DNA of 33,318 nt from UBA1756 sp045222555 (GCA_045222555.1 JBGUYY010000007.1:1-33318), one strand, 5' to 3'. Shown: positions 1 through 8,187, counted from the stretch's first letter. A program made the numbers and translations. The notes: generated by a model not told the origin, from the letters alone.

Positions 1-255
1 ATAGCCCTGTTTCTGCACATCGCTGAGGTAGAACTTCTTGTCGGGTGCGGTCAGGGTAAAATCGCCGTTGGCGTCTGCCACGGTAGAGTGTCCTCCTGTC
101 AGTTGGATGGAGACACCTCCGATGCGGGTGCCCGGAATCAGGTTGCCTTTGCTATCCATACGGCCTTTGGTCTTCGCATAGCCCGTCTGGGTGGTCTGAG
201 CGAAGGCGAAGGTGGCGGAAATGAGGAGGAAAAGTAGGGTAAAAACCCTTTTCAT
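1..255 (-). CDS. Secreted carboxypeptidase-regulatory-like protein, N-terminal part (partial at window edge)
   Basis: The first 85 codons of a protein whose C-terminal part lies beyond base 1. It starts at the ATG read from 255 with a clear signal peptide: Lys-Arg, a hydrophobic core, and cleavage after Ala-Phe-Ala. The mature part begins with a stretch resembling the carboxypeptidase regulatory-like (CarboxypepD_reg) beta-sandwich: a 'GGVSIQLTGG' strand, then a 'VADANGDFTL' turn. These domains are common in exported Bacteroidetes proteins, often at the N-terminus of larger receptors or repeat proteins, so the full function cannot be read here. The start lies 10 bases after the stop of the TIR-domain gene, so the two are almost certainly co-transcribed and may work together. 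The signal peptide and gene call are solid; the domain name is moderately sure. Confidence 0.85.
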   Translation of the reverse strand, partial: MKRVFTLLFLLISATFAFAQTTQTGYAKTKGRMDSKGNLIPGTRIGGVSIQLTGGHSTVADANGDFTLTAPDKKFYLSDVQKQGY

Positions 256-265
256 TATCATATTA

Positions 266-1411
266 TTATTTCTTAAAAAACACATAACTACCCGTGCAGG
301 GTGGGTAGAGGGTATCTTCATTTAACGGAATGGATGCGGAAATGGGATATTTTTCCTTTTGAGCGGACAATGGGATGGATAATCTGACCGTTCCAGTTTC
401 ATCAGACAGCACGGTTTGTCCCTCAATGGTTACTTCGACACCCGACAGATACTGCTCCGTCAGCGGGTCGTAGATTTGGAATTGGAGGTCGCCATAGACG
501 GCTGGATCGCGGGCGATGTTCAACGTCAGGTCTTTTGTCAAGATGACAACGGTATCGGTGGTCAGGAAGTGTTCACAGGAGATGGTCACGTGTACGGGCT
601 GGTTGAGGTACTTGTGCGGGATGTTGCGGAAAACCAGCTGTCCATCGATGGTGCGGAGCGTGTCGGTCTCGGTCTTGTTGTCGAGCGCGAGGGTCACTAC
701 CGCATCCTTCATCGGCGGCAGGTTGTCGTTGTGCACAGAGGTTTCTTTCACCTGCAAGGCTACATCCATGGGCTGGCTGTTATGCCACACGCCCAGCAGG
801 GCAGCAAGCACGAGCAGCGCACCCACAGCCCAAGCGATAGCTTTCATCCTGCGCTGGCGGCGGTGGCGTTTCCATATCGTGTCAAATTCGACATTCAGCA
901 GTTTGGAGATGAGTTGCACGTAGGCCCGCTCGCGGTTCAGCCACGGCAAGTGATGGATTTTTTCATGGATATTTGCCCCCAAAAACTCGGGCAGTCCCAA
1001 CTTTTCCACCACGGGGTTGAAACACTCCGTATCGGGATTTCCACTATGCGGTTCCCCATCTACTATGAAGAAGTGGATATCATTGGTCCTTCCTAACTGA
1101 TGGAAGAATTCAATCTCCTTTCCTACCCATTCCGATTGGGCCGAATGTGGGGAGCAGATTACAATGAGGTGGCGGGAAGCCGCCAACCGTTCCTGCAGCT
1201 CATGTGACAGTCCCCCTGGCTGTATGTCGGTGGGGGCAAAAAAAACAGGTTTGATGGGCGTGCGCTCCCACCCGCGCTCACTGCACAGGGTGGCCGGCAT
1301 CCGGTAGTGTTCCAGCTTTTTCTGCAACCGTTTTCCCCACTTGATATCGTGGGAGTTATAGCTGATAAAGGCAAAATACTTGTATTGCAAATGGGGGGAA
1401 TGTGGATCCAT
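266..1411 (-). CDS. TIR-domain protein with one membrane span and extracytoplasmic beta-sandwich region
   Basis: 381 residues. Residues about 11-180 form a TIR_2-type domain: 'FAFISYNSHD' for the first strand and box 1, then 'LIVICSPHSAQSEWVGKEI' near 82-100. Glu99 in WVGKE sits where NAD-hydrolysing TIR domains carry the catalytic Glu. A basic stretch (KRHRRQRR, 181-188) precedes one hydrophobic segment (about 190-209), which puts TIR in the cytoplasm. Residues about 215-381 look like two Ig- or carboxypeptidase-regulatory-like sandwiches outside the membrane ('LSGVEVTIEGQTVLSDETG'). There is no signal peptide. The next gene starts 10 bases downstream and encodes a secreted protein with a similar fold. 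Bacterial TIR domains act in immunity (NADases) or as scaffolds; which applies here cannot be told. A receptor-like sensor with the TIR inside is an inference from topology. Confidence 0.85.
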   Translation of the reverse strand: MDPHSPHLQYKYFAFISYNSHDIKWGKRLQKKLEHYRMPATLCSERGWERTPIKPVFFAPTDIQPGGLSHELQERLAASRHLIVICSPHSAQSEWVGKEIEFFHQLGRTNDIHFFIVDGEPHSGNPDTECFNPVVEKLGLPEFLGANIHEKIHHLPWLNRERAYVQLISKLLNVEFDTIWKRHRRQRRMKAIAWAVGALLVLAALLGVWHNSQPMDVALQVKETSVHNDNLPPMKDAVVTLALDNKTETDTLRTIDGQLVFRNIPHKYLNQPVHVTISCEHFLTTDTVVILTKDLTLNIARDPAVYGDLQFQIYDPLTEQYLSGVEVTIEGQTVLSDETGTVRLSIPLSAQKEKYPISASIPLNEDTLYPPCTGSYVFFKK

Positions 1412-1443
1412 TATATCAGAACAGATTTAATGACAGAACACGA

Positions 1444-1477
1444 CCTGAATTTGTTTCAGGTTTTGTCTGCAAAAATA
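1444..1477 (-). promoter_or_regulatory. Putative promoter box and leader hairpin of the TIR gene
   Basis: Read on the minus strand, 1477-1470 is TATTTTTG, a match to the Bacteroidetes -7 box TAnnTTTG. A clear -33 element is not visible in the AT-rich DNA upstream. The resulting leader would hold a 6-bp hairpin (CCTGAA/TTCAGG, 1444-1449 with 1455-1460). This suggests that the TIR pair has its own promoter, separate from the parE-SGNH transcript ending at 1534. AT-richness makes chance matches possible. Confidence 0.45.
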
Positions 1478-1533
1478 ATAAAAAATTAAAAATAAAAGAA
1501 GTACGAACGAAAAAAAACGTCACAGAAAGCGCA

Positions 1534-2802
1534 TTACGGCTTCAACACTCTTTCCATTCCATTCGCAAAAGCATTATAAAAAAGGTCACCCACAAGGTTG
1601 TAACCCTTGACCGTGAAATGCACGCGGTCGGACTGCGCATAGCCGGCGGAACGCCACTTCTGCATTGAGCCCAAGCCGCCCATGATGGCGAACTGGTCCC
1701 AGACCGCCCCCCCTACCTCGTCGGCCAAACGATAACAGGCTTCTTGCACCAGCTTCCCGTTGGGATTGGCATGTGCACGCTTTCCGGAACCTTTGTAGCT
1801 GTCGTTGTTGGTGAGGAAGATAAAGGCGCAGTCGGGGTTCACCTCGCGGAACTCGGCCACCAAGCGCAGATAATTCCTGATGAACACCTCCTTGTCGAAA
1901 TTAGGCCCCGAAGCATCGTTGATGCCGATGCCAAAGATGACCAGGTCAGGATGCACCAATTCCATATCCTCCACAAAATCAGCACACCGCAGATAGGAGT
2001 CGGTGGCAGCACCATTCACCCCGATGGAGTGGAAGGTAACGCCCGGCTTTGCACTTTCCAAGAGCAGTCCCGTGACGGTAAAGTCGCCGCCGTCGTGGCA
2101 GTTGAGTTTCAGCGTAAAGGAATCGACCGGAGCGGGCAGCTCAAACACATAGCGACGGTTCACCGAGGAGTAGTCTTCAGAGATATACTCCATGCCATCC
2201 ACCACCAAAGTGGGCAATACCTCTACTGTATCATTGGGGTAACCCAGCAGGGTGATGCGCGTAGTGCCATACTGGAAGATCGTGTCGTTCATACGGATGG
2301 TGATGGCCGCATTGCTGTCGGAAGAATAGACAGCGATACCACATGCTCCGAGTCTTTTGTCATGCACCTTATACACATTCCGCACCAAATCAAATGTAAC
2401 GTTACGTTTCACGCGATAATCAGCGGGATTGTTGCACTTGTTGGCAGCGGAGTATGGGAAAATCATGCCCCGGCTACCCACAGCATCGGGGAAGTTGGAG
2501 AGAATGTTTCTTCTGATGCGGTTCGACATGGTGCCGCCCTGCACGTGGGAGCCACCGATGTGCAAAATGCTCACACTCCCCTGCCCCGTGCGGGCCACCT
2601 CCGCCAGCTGACTATAGAAACCATATAGGTATGTCGTATCCTGAGCAATGTATAGCGTGTCGGCCTCGAATCGCACGATAGGCAATGTGTCGGGCACTAC
2701 AGGCTGCAGCCACTGCGCAGACAAAGAGGAGGACCCACAAAGTGCCAGCAGCAACAATGCGCTCCAACAGAAAGAAACCAACCTCTTCATTCTCAACATC
2801 AT
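1534..2802 (-). CDS. Secreted SGNH/GDSL-type hydrolase or acyltransferase-like protein (gene B of a pair)
   Basis: 422 residues with an N-terminal signal sequence (hydrophobic stretch about 11-28, ending in SLSAQ). The SGNH fold is indicated by the block I region 'LHIGGSHVQGG' with the presumed nucleophile Ser85, block III 'FGIGINDA', and block V 'DRVH' with Asp392 and His395. Block I reads GGS instead of GDS. The family includes esterases and the periplasmic acyl-transfer partners of MBOAT proteins that O-acetylate cell-wall or surface polysaccharides. It follows another SGNH gene by 6 bases. An AGGAG sequence overlapping the upstream stop supports the ATG at 2802, although a Met four codons later is also possible. 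Envelope polysaccharide deacylation or acylation is the likely role; the substrate is unknown. Confidence 0.8.
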   Translation of the reverse strand: MMLRMKRLVSFCWSALLLLALCGSSSLSAQWLQPVVPDTLPIVRFEADTLYIAQDTTYLYGFYSQLAEVARTGQGSVSILHIGGSHVQGGTMSNRIRRNILSNFPDAVGSRGMIFPYSAANKCNNPADYRVKRNVTFDLVRNVYKVHDKRLGACGIAVYSSDSNAAITIRMNDTIFQYGTTRITLLGYPNDTVEVLPTLVVDGMEYISEDYSSVNRRYVFELPAPVDSFTLKLNCHDGGDFTVTGLLLESAKPGVTFHSIGVNGAATDSYLRCADFVEDMELVHPDLVIFGIGINDASGPNFDKEVFIRNYLRLVAEFREVNPDCAFIFLTNNDSYKGSGKRAHANPNGKLVQEACYRLADEVGGAVWDQFAIMGGLGSMQKWRSAGYAQSDRVHFTVKGYNLVGDLFYNAFANGMERVLKP

Positions 2803-2808
2803 AACCTA

Positions 2809-4236
2809 TCACTCCTGCTTTTCTGGCATATCCACAGAGATGCCGTTTCCAATCTGATAATGCTTGTAGGCCGTCTCGAAGGCCTCTTTGAGGTAGTCGG
2901 AGATCTTCTCCGCCCCTGCCGGCGAGAAATGCACATAGTCCTGTCCCGCCAGTCCCTTATTCACCCACGACAGCATGGAGTTCTTTCCGCCCATAACCTC
3001 ATACATGTTCCAGAAGGCCGCCCCATTTTCCAAAGCGGTCTTTTTCAACTCTTCCACCATATCCTCCATGAGCGGATAGCTCTGACGGATGCCGTTCACG
3101 ACGGTGGACATATCGGAAGGTCCGATAAACAGGATGGGCGTGTTGGGGCATACTGCCTGCAAGTATTTGATTTGCCGACCGATACTGGCCGCATAATTTT
3201 CAACTGCTTTCTTGCTGCTGACCGCTGGCATGGCATTTCCGCCATATTGCAGAATGATCATGCGCACATTGATCTGCTTGTAGGTGTCGCGCAGGAGCTG
3301 TGAATTGATTTTGGTGAAGTCGGTGCCGGAATTGCCACGCATGGCGATGTTATCAACGGCCACCCCACCTCCAGCATCCAACAGGATTCCGTGGATATCG
3401 GCCTTGCCGGAGAAGGCCAGTTTGAAGGAAGACAAACTGCTGGGCAGGTTCCATTCGAGAATCTGGAAGCCGCCAATGCTGTCGCACGTCCTAACCTCTT
3501 CAACCTCATCGCCCTTCAAGGTGACGGAAAAACCGGTGGAGAGGTCGTTCACAAGCACGCGGACGCGGCTGGTGCGGGTACGGGAGAAAGAGCATGTGGC
3601 GGAGCCATTGACACGGAAGCACTTGGACATCAAGCCGTACTGACCAGACTTGTCGCGGCTGCCGGTGCCATAGGTGGCGTACTGGGTGAAATTTTCGGAT
3701 GCCCACTGGCTGACCGTGCTGGTGGGGCAGCTCTGCACGGCAGGAAGTAGTCCGGGGCCGCCGCCGCCAAAAAGGCCTTGGAAGTAGCGGCGAAGGGTGC
3801 TACTAAAGCGGTCGAGCTCAATCTGGGAGTCGCCGTAATGGAGCACACGGATGGTGCGTCCATCACCGCGGGCGGCGGCGGCAGAAGCGAAAAACTGGTT
3901 AAAGTATTTGTAATCGTCGTTGGGATAATAGATGCGGGAGACATGCTCCTGCATGGCCTGCTCGTAAAGTGCCAGCAACTCCTGCTGCCGTTTGGCAGAG
4001 TCCTGCTCAGCGGCCAACTCGGCCTCACGCTGTATCCTTTCGCGACGAATCTCCTCCGCCTCTTTGACTTCAGCCTCCATCACCTCCTGCGACTTGTTAG
4101 TGAGCACATTCTCCAGACCGGCAAATCGGAGCGTGAAGGATCCTATCTTCACCCCATCCTTCGGGAAAAAGATACACACCAACGCCAGTAAAGCAATGGT
4201 TATCAGTATAAAAAGGACAATTTTATATATTTTCAT
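2809..4236 (-). CDS. Membrane-anchored SGNH/GDSL hydrolase family protein (gene A of a pair)
   Basis: 475 residues. A single hydrophobic segment (about 5-24) anchors the N-terminus. It is followed by a charged region rich in Glu, Arg, Gln and Ala (about 50-100) that reads as a coiled coil. The SGNH domain follows: block I 'HYGDSQIE' with nucleophile Ser137, block III 'LQYGGNAM', and block V 'DYVH' with Asp433 and His436. All triad and oxyanion blocks are present. 'HYGDSQIE' is typical of Bacteroidetes SGNH proteins encoded near MBOAT O-acyltransferases, so polysaccharide O-acylation or deacylation is plausible; no MBOAT gene is in this window. It lies 22 bases after parE and 6 bases before the second SGNH gene, probably in one transcript. 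Enzyme class sure, substrate unknown. Confidence 0.83.
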   Translation of the reverse strand: MKIYKIVLFILITIALLALVCIFFPKDGVKIGSFTLRFAGLENVLTNKSQEVMEAEVKEAEEIRRERIQREAELAAEQDSAKRQQELLALYEQAMQEHVSRIYYPNDDYKYFNQFFASAAAARGDGRTIRVLHYGDSQIELDRFSSTLRRYFQGLFGGGGPGLLPAVQSCPTSTVSQWASENFTQYATYGTGSRDKSGQYGLMSKCFRVNGSATCSFSRTRTSRVRVLVNDLSTGFSVTLKGDEVEEVRTCDSIGGFQILEWNLPSSLSSFKLAFSGKADIHGILLDAGGGVAVDNIAMRGNSGTDFTKINSQLLRDTYKQINVRMIILQYGGNAMPAVSSKKAVENYAASIGRQIKYLQAVCPNTPILFIGPSDMSTVVNGIRQSYPLMEDMVEELKKTALENGAAFWNMYEVMGGKNSMLSWVNKGLAGQDYVHFSPAGAEKISDYLKEAFETAYKHYQIGNGISVDMPEKQE

Positions 4237-4258
4237 AATCCTTTACAAAAGCCTACGA

Positions 4259-6109
4259 CTAATTCCACTCTTCAGGATTCACTTCATCGATTTCTTCACG
4301 CAAATTCTCAATAATAAACTCCTGACGTTCACGGCTGTTATTGCCCATATAGTATTCCAGCAGATCCGAGATTTTGGTGTTTGGTTCCAGAACTACCGGC
4401 TCAAGGCGCATGGACTTACCGATGAAGTGCACAAATTCAGGCGGTGAAATCTCACCCAAACCTTTGAATCGTGTAATCTCGGGCTTCGTGATTTTCTTGA
4501 TGGCATCCTGTTTTTCCTGCTCGCTGTAACAGTAGATGGTCTTCTGTTTGTTGCGCACGCGGAATAGCGGGGTCTGCAGGATATACACATGTCCGGCACG
4601 TACCACATCGGGATAATAGTTCAGGAAATAGGTCATCAGAAGAAGGCGGATGTGCATGCCGTCCACATCAGCATCGGTGGCGATGACGATGTTGTTGTAA
4701 CGAAGTCCTTCGATGCCGCCGTCAAGGTTAAGGGCGGCGTTGAGCAGGTTCAGTTCCTCGTTCTTGAAAACATCTGCTTTCTTCATGACATTCAGCGTCT
4801 TACCACGCATGCTGAACACGGCCTGCGTCTTACTGTCGCGCGAGGTGGTGATAGAGCCGGAAGCAGACAGACCCTCCGTAATGAAAATGGTGGAGCTGAG
4901 GCCTTCGGCGTTGCGATCGGTATTGTAATGGAACTTGCAATCGCGCAGCTTGGTATTGTTGAGGCTCACCTTCTTCTGGATCTCCTTGTTGCCCTTCTTA
5001 ATGTTGGCGATGGCTTTTCTTTCGGATTCCGACTCAAGGATTTTCTTTTTGATAATATCCCCTACCTCCGTATGCATGTGCAGGTAGTTATCGAGCAGGC
5101 GTCCCACTACATCATTGACATAGTTACGAATCGTCTGTCCCCCGGGCTGCATGAGGGTGGAGCCGAGGCGAATTTTGGTCTGCGACTCAAACACTGGCTC
5201 CTGCACCTTGATAGAGATAGCGGCGACCAGGGCGTTGCGGATGTCGTTAGGATCGTAATCCTTACCGAAATAGGTGCGCAAGGTCTTGACGATCGCCTCA
5301 CGGAAAGCGTTCTGGTGGGTACCGCCCTGCGTGGTATTCTGACTGTTGACAAAAGAGTAGTACTCCTCGCCGTAATGGCGGGTAGTATGGGTAATGACGA
5401 ACTCAAACTTCTCATCCTGCAGCTGGATAGGATCGTACAGCATTTCGTCTTTGTTCACATTATTGCAAAGCAGGTCGTAAAGGCCGTTCTTGGAAAGGAT
5501 GCGCTGTCCGTTGAAAAGGATGGAGAGCCCGCGATTGAGGTAGGCGTAGTTCCACATCATTTTCTCAATGTATTGGGTAAACCAGCGATAATTGACGAAG
5601 ATGGTATCGTCGATGACGAAAGAGGTAAGGGTTCCAGATTTCTGGTCGGAGAGCTCGATGGGTGACTCATTGGTAAGTTGGCCACAGGAGAACTCGGCCG
5701 ACTTGGTCTGCCCGTCGCGGAAGCTCTGCACCTTGAAGAAAGTGGAGAGCGCGTTCACAGCCTTTACACCTACACCGTTCTGACCGATGGAGTTAGTGAA
5801 AGCCTCGCTGTTGAACTTACCGCCCGTATTGATTTTGGAGACGCAGTCCACCATCTTGTTGAGCGGGATACCGCGGCCATAGTCGCGCACGGTCACGACA
5901 TTATCTTTGATGGAGACCTCAATGGTCTTGCCATGCCCTTGCATAAACTCATCTATAGAGTTATCAATCACCTCTTTCAGAAGCACATAGATACCGTCGT
6001 CGTGAGAGCTGCCATCGCCGATTTTACCGATGTACATGCCGGGACGGAGGCGGATATGTTCGTACCATTCGAGGGTGATGATGTTGGAGTCGTTGTAATT
6101 CTCTGCCAT
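4259..6109 (-). CDS. parE: DNA topoisomerase IV subunit B (ParE)
   Basis: 616 residues, the ATPase and TOPRIM subunit of a type IIA topoisomerase that decatenates daughter chromosomes with ParC. The GHKL ATPase is at the N-terminus: 'RPGMYIG' (22-28), 'EVIDNSIDEF' with Glu46 and Asn50, and 'GRGIP'. The TOPRIM domain starts near 410 with Glu412 and has the metal motif DADVDG (Asp479, 481, 483); 'RFKGLGEISP' lies near the C-terminus. The choice of ParE rather than GyrB rests on the short length and the 'SASGSIT' TOPRIM sequence. The motif that is nearly always EGDSA reads EGLSA here (Leu414). An open frame extends 39 codons upstream, but a promoter box at 6140-6147 lies inside that extension, so ATG 6109 is chosen. 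parC is not in the window. Confidence 0.93.
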   Translation of the reverse strand: MAENYNDSNIITLEWYEHIRLRPGMYIGKIGDGSSHDDGIYVLLKEVIDNSIDEFMQGHGKTIEVSIKDNVVTVRDYGRGIPLNKMVDCVSKINTGGKFNSEAFTNSIGQNGVGVKAVNALSTFFKVQSFRDGQTKSAEFSCGQLTNESPIELSDQKSGTLTSFVIDDTIFVNYRWFTQYIEKMMWNYAYLNRGLSILFNGQRILSKNGLYDLLCNNVNKDEMLYDPIQLQDEKFEFVITHTTRHYGEEYYSFVNSQNTTQGGTHQNAFREAIVKTLRTYFGKDYDPNDIRNALVAAISIKVQEPVFESQTKIRLGSTLMQPGGQTIRNYVNDVVGRLLDNYLHMHTEVGDIIKKKILESESERKAIANIKKGNKEIQKKVSLNNTKLRDCKFHYNTDRNAEGLSSTIFITEGLSASGSITTSRDSKTQAVFSMRGKTLNVMKKADVFKNEELNLLNAALNLDGGIEGLRYNNIVIATDADVDGMHIRLLLMTYFLNYYPDVVRAGHVYILQTPLFRVRNKQKTIYCYSEQEKQDAIKKITKPEITRFKGLGEISPPEFVHFIGKSMRLEPVVLEPNTKISDLLEYYMGNNSRERQEFIIENLREEIDEVNPEEWN

Positions 6110-6139
6110 TTTTAGGGAAGATATTTGAATTTGCGGGCG

Positions 6140-6147
6140 CAAAGGTA
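6140..6147 (-). promoter_or_regulatory. Promoter -7 box of parE
   Basis: On the minus strand the bases read TACCTTTG, an exact match to the Bacteroidetes -7 consensus TAnnTTTG, 30 bases before the parE ATG at 6109. The -33 region is not a clear match. Its position argues against the upstream-extended parE start. Confidence 0.65.
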
Positions 6148-6283
6148 TGCAAAAAAACAGACTTTTCGAGACACTTTTCTGTAAATTTTTGAGCTGTTGA
6201 TTGTTTGTAAATATGATAAAAGACATTAGAAAAAAAATGAAAAAAATGAGTAGAAATGCTGGGGAATTTTCAGAAAGTTCATG

Positions 6284-6291
6284 TAAATTTG
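6284..6291 (+). promoter_or_regulatory. Promoter -7 box of the ppi-pheS-mreCD-tpiA operon
   Basis: TAAATTTG matches the Bacteroidetes -7 consensus TAnnTTTG, 55 bases upstream of the isomerase ATG at 6347. The -33 region is weak. It is divergent from the parE promoter; the roughly 235-base AT-rich gap between the two start codons appears to hold only these two promoters. Confidence 0.6.
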
Positions 6292-6346
6292 CAATCTAAA
6301 ATGATTAGGTTTTTATAAAAGATAAATAATTAAATTTCAATAAAAT

Positions 6347-7117
6347 ATGAAGAAATCAGCTTTTTTCCTTTTGCTCTGCGCTGCCATTTTGGGCGTAGGA
6401 TGCAGCTTCTCCAATGCCAGCAAGAGCCGTTCTGCAGCCGAAGAAGCCAACGCCAATGCTTCCGATGACCAGACTGAGACCATACAAGAAACCACAACCG
6501 AACGCAATATGGACGAATTAACAAAAGTGGTCTTCAAGACCAGCATGGGCAACATTACGATTGCCTTGTACGACAACACGCCGCTCCACAAGGAGAATTT
6601 CCTGAAGCTCGTCAGTGAGGACTACTACAACGGAGTTCTCTTCCACCGCATCATCCAAGGATTCATGATCCAGACTGGCGACCCCGACTCTAAGGGAGCT
6701 CCAACAGGCAAGATGCTCGGCAATGGCGGTCCCGACTACACTATCCCGGCAGAGTTCCGCAAGGAGAACTACCACAAGCGCGGGGCTGTTGCAGCTGCAC
6801 GTCAGGGCGACAATGTGAATCCCACCAAGGCCTCATCAGGCTCTCAGTTCTACATCGTAGATGGCAAGCCTTTCACCAAGGAACAGCTGAACCAGATCAC
6901 GATGGCTTACGGCACAACCTTCACCGATGAGCAGTCTGAGGTTTACACCACCGTGGGCGGTGCTCCGTTCCTCGACATGCAATACACGGTGTTCGGCGAA
7001 GTGGTGGAAGGCATGGACGTAGTAGATAAAATCGCGGCCCAGAAGAAAGACCGCTTCGACCGTCCTTTCAACGACATCAAAATCATCTCTACTACTATTG
7101 TAGAAAGCGAAGAATAA
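6347..7117 (+). CDS. Cyclophilin-type peptidyl-prolyl cis-trans isomerase, lipoprotein
   Basis: 256 residues. The N-terminus has Lys-Lys, a hydrophobic stretch and a Cys near residue 19 (LGVGC), reading as a lipoprotein signal, so the enzyme probably sits in the periplasm on a membrane. A low-complexity Ser/Ala/Glu linker (about 20-55) precedes the cyclophilin domain. Domain signatures are 'FHRIIQGFMIQTGDP' with the catalytic Arg, 'GNGGPDYTIPAEF', 'GSQFYIV' and 'YTVFGEVVEGMDVVDKI'. An extra segment of about 30 residues lies between the last two. The enzyme catalyses proline isomerisation during folding of exported proteins. It is the first gene of the operon; pheS follows after 35 bases. Confidence 0.93.
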   Translation: MKKSAFFLLLCAAILGVGCSFSNASKSRSAAEEANANASDDQTETIQETTTERNMDELTKVVFKTSMGNITIALYDNTPLHKENFLKLVSEDYYNGVLFHRIIQGFMIQTGDPDSKGAPTGKMLGNGGPDYTIPAEFRKENYHKRGAVAAARQGDNVNPTKASSGSQFYIVDGKPFTKEQLNQITMAYGTTFTDEQSEVYTTVGGAPFLDMQYTVFGEVVEGMDVVDKIAAQKKDRFDRPFNDIKIISTTIVESEE

Positions 7118-7152
7118 GTCAACAAAAACTCACCTCACAAAAACATTCATTC

Positions 7153-8175
7153 ATGTCAATCATTGAAAAAATAAGTTCTGAATTAGAGAGTTTCAACGTC
7201 AACACGGCAGAAGCGTTAGAAAAGTTTCGCATGCAGTTCCTCAGCAAGAAGAGCGAACTGCAGGGTTTGCTCAGCGAGATCAAGAACGTACCCGTGGAGG
7301 AGCGCAAGAATTTCGGTCAGCAGGTGAACCTGCTGAAGCAGCGTGCGCAGGCCATTTTCGACGAGCACCGTGCCCGTCTGGAATCCTCGGCACCCGCCCA
7401 GCAGAGCGAGGTGGACGTGACCCGCACCGCCGCCACTGCTGAACTCGGCTCCCGCCATCCCATCTCCCTGATGATGGACGAGGTGTGCGGCATCTTCGAG
7501 CGCATCGGCTTCACCACGGTGACCGGTCCCGACATCGAGGACGACTGGCACATCTTCACGGCGCTCAACTTCCCGGAGGAGCATCCGGCCCGCGATATGC
7601 AGGACACCTTCTTTGTGGACCAGAAGCCTGACATCGCCCTGCGCACCCATACCTCCACGCTGCAGGTGCGCACCATGGAAAAGCAGCAGCCGCCCATCCG
7701 CGTCATCTGCCCCGGCCGCGTGTTCCGCAACGAGGCCATCACCTCCCGCGCCCACTGCATCTTCCACCAGATGGAAGGTCTTTATATTGACCAGAACGTC
7801 TCCTTCGCCGATATGAAACAGACACTGCTTTACTTCGCCAAGCAATTGTTCGGCGAAAGCACGCGCATCCGCCTGCGTCCCTCCTACTTCCCCTTCACGG
7901 AACCCTCAGCAGAGATGGACGTTTCCTGCAACATCTGCGGTGGCGAAGGATGTGCCCTCTGCAAACACACCGGCTGGGTGGAGATTCTTGGCTGCGGCAT
8001 GGTGGACCCCAACGTGTTGGAGAACTGCGGCATCGACAGCACCAAATACTCCGGCTTCGCTTTCGGTCTCGGCATCGAGCGTATGACCATGCTCAAATAC
8101 AAGACCAACGACATCCGCCTCTACTTTGAGAACGACGCCCGCTTCATCCAACAGTTCACTGCAGCCGGCCGGTAA
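7153..8175 (+). CDS. pheS: Phenylalanine-tRNA ligase alpha subunit
   Basis: 340 residues, normal for PheS. It forms the alpha2-beta2 enzyme with PheT that charges tRNA-Phe in the cytoplasm. The N-terminal part (about 1-85) is a helical coiled-coil arm. Class II motif 1 is in 'HPISLMMDEV', motif 2 in 'GRVFRNEA' to 'FHQMEGLYID', and motif 3 in 'FGLGIERMTML'. A Cys-rich insertion 'CNICGGEGCALC' lies before motif 3, as in many bacterial PheS. pheT is not adjacent, which is usual in Bacteroidetes. mreC starts 12 bases downstream, so protein synthesis and cell-shape genes share a transcript here. Confidence 0.97.
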   Translation: MSIIEKISSELESFNVNTAEALEKFRMQFLSKKSELQGLLSEIKNVPVEERKNFGQQVNLLKQRAQAIFDEHRARLESSAPAQQSEVDVTRTAATAELGSRHPISLMMDEVCGIFERIGFTTVTGPDIEDDWHIFTALNFPEEHPARDMQDTFFVDQKPDIALRTHTSTLQVRTMEKQQPPIRVICPGRVFRNEAITSRAHCIFHQMEGLYIDQNVSFADMKQTLLYFAKQLFGESTRIRLRPSYFPFTEPSAEMDVSCNICGGEGCALCKHTGWVEILGCGMVDPNVLENCGIDSTKYSGFAFGLGIERMTMLKYKTNDIRLYFENDARFIQQFTAAGR

Positions 8176-8187
8176 CCACGCACCAAC

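Noticed and set aside
1412..1533. Terminator after the second SGNH gene
   Set aside because: There is a run of eight T's on the minus strand after the stop, but only a 3-bp possible stem, too weak to call.
4589..5665. A 358-residue plus-strand open frame
   Set aside because: Antisense to parE; no domain recognised.
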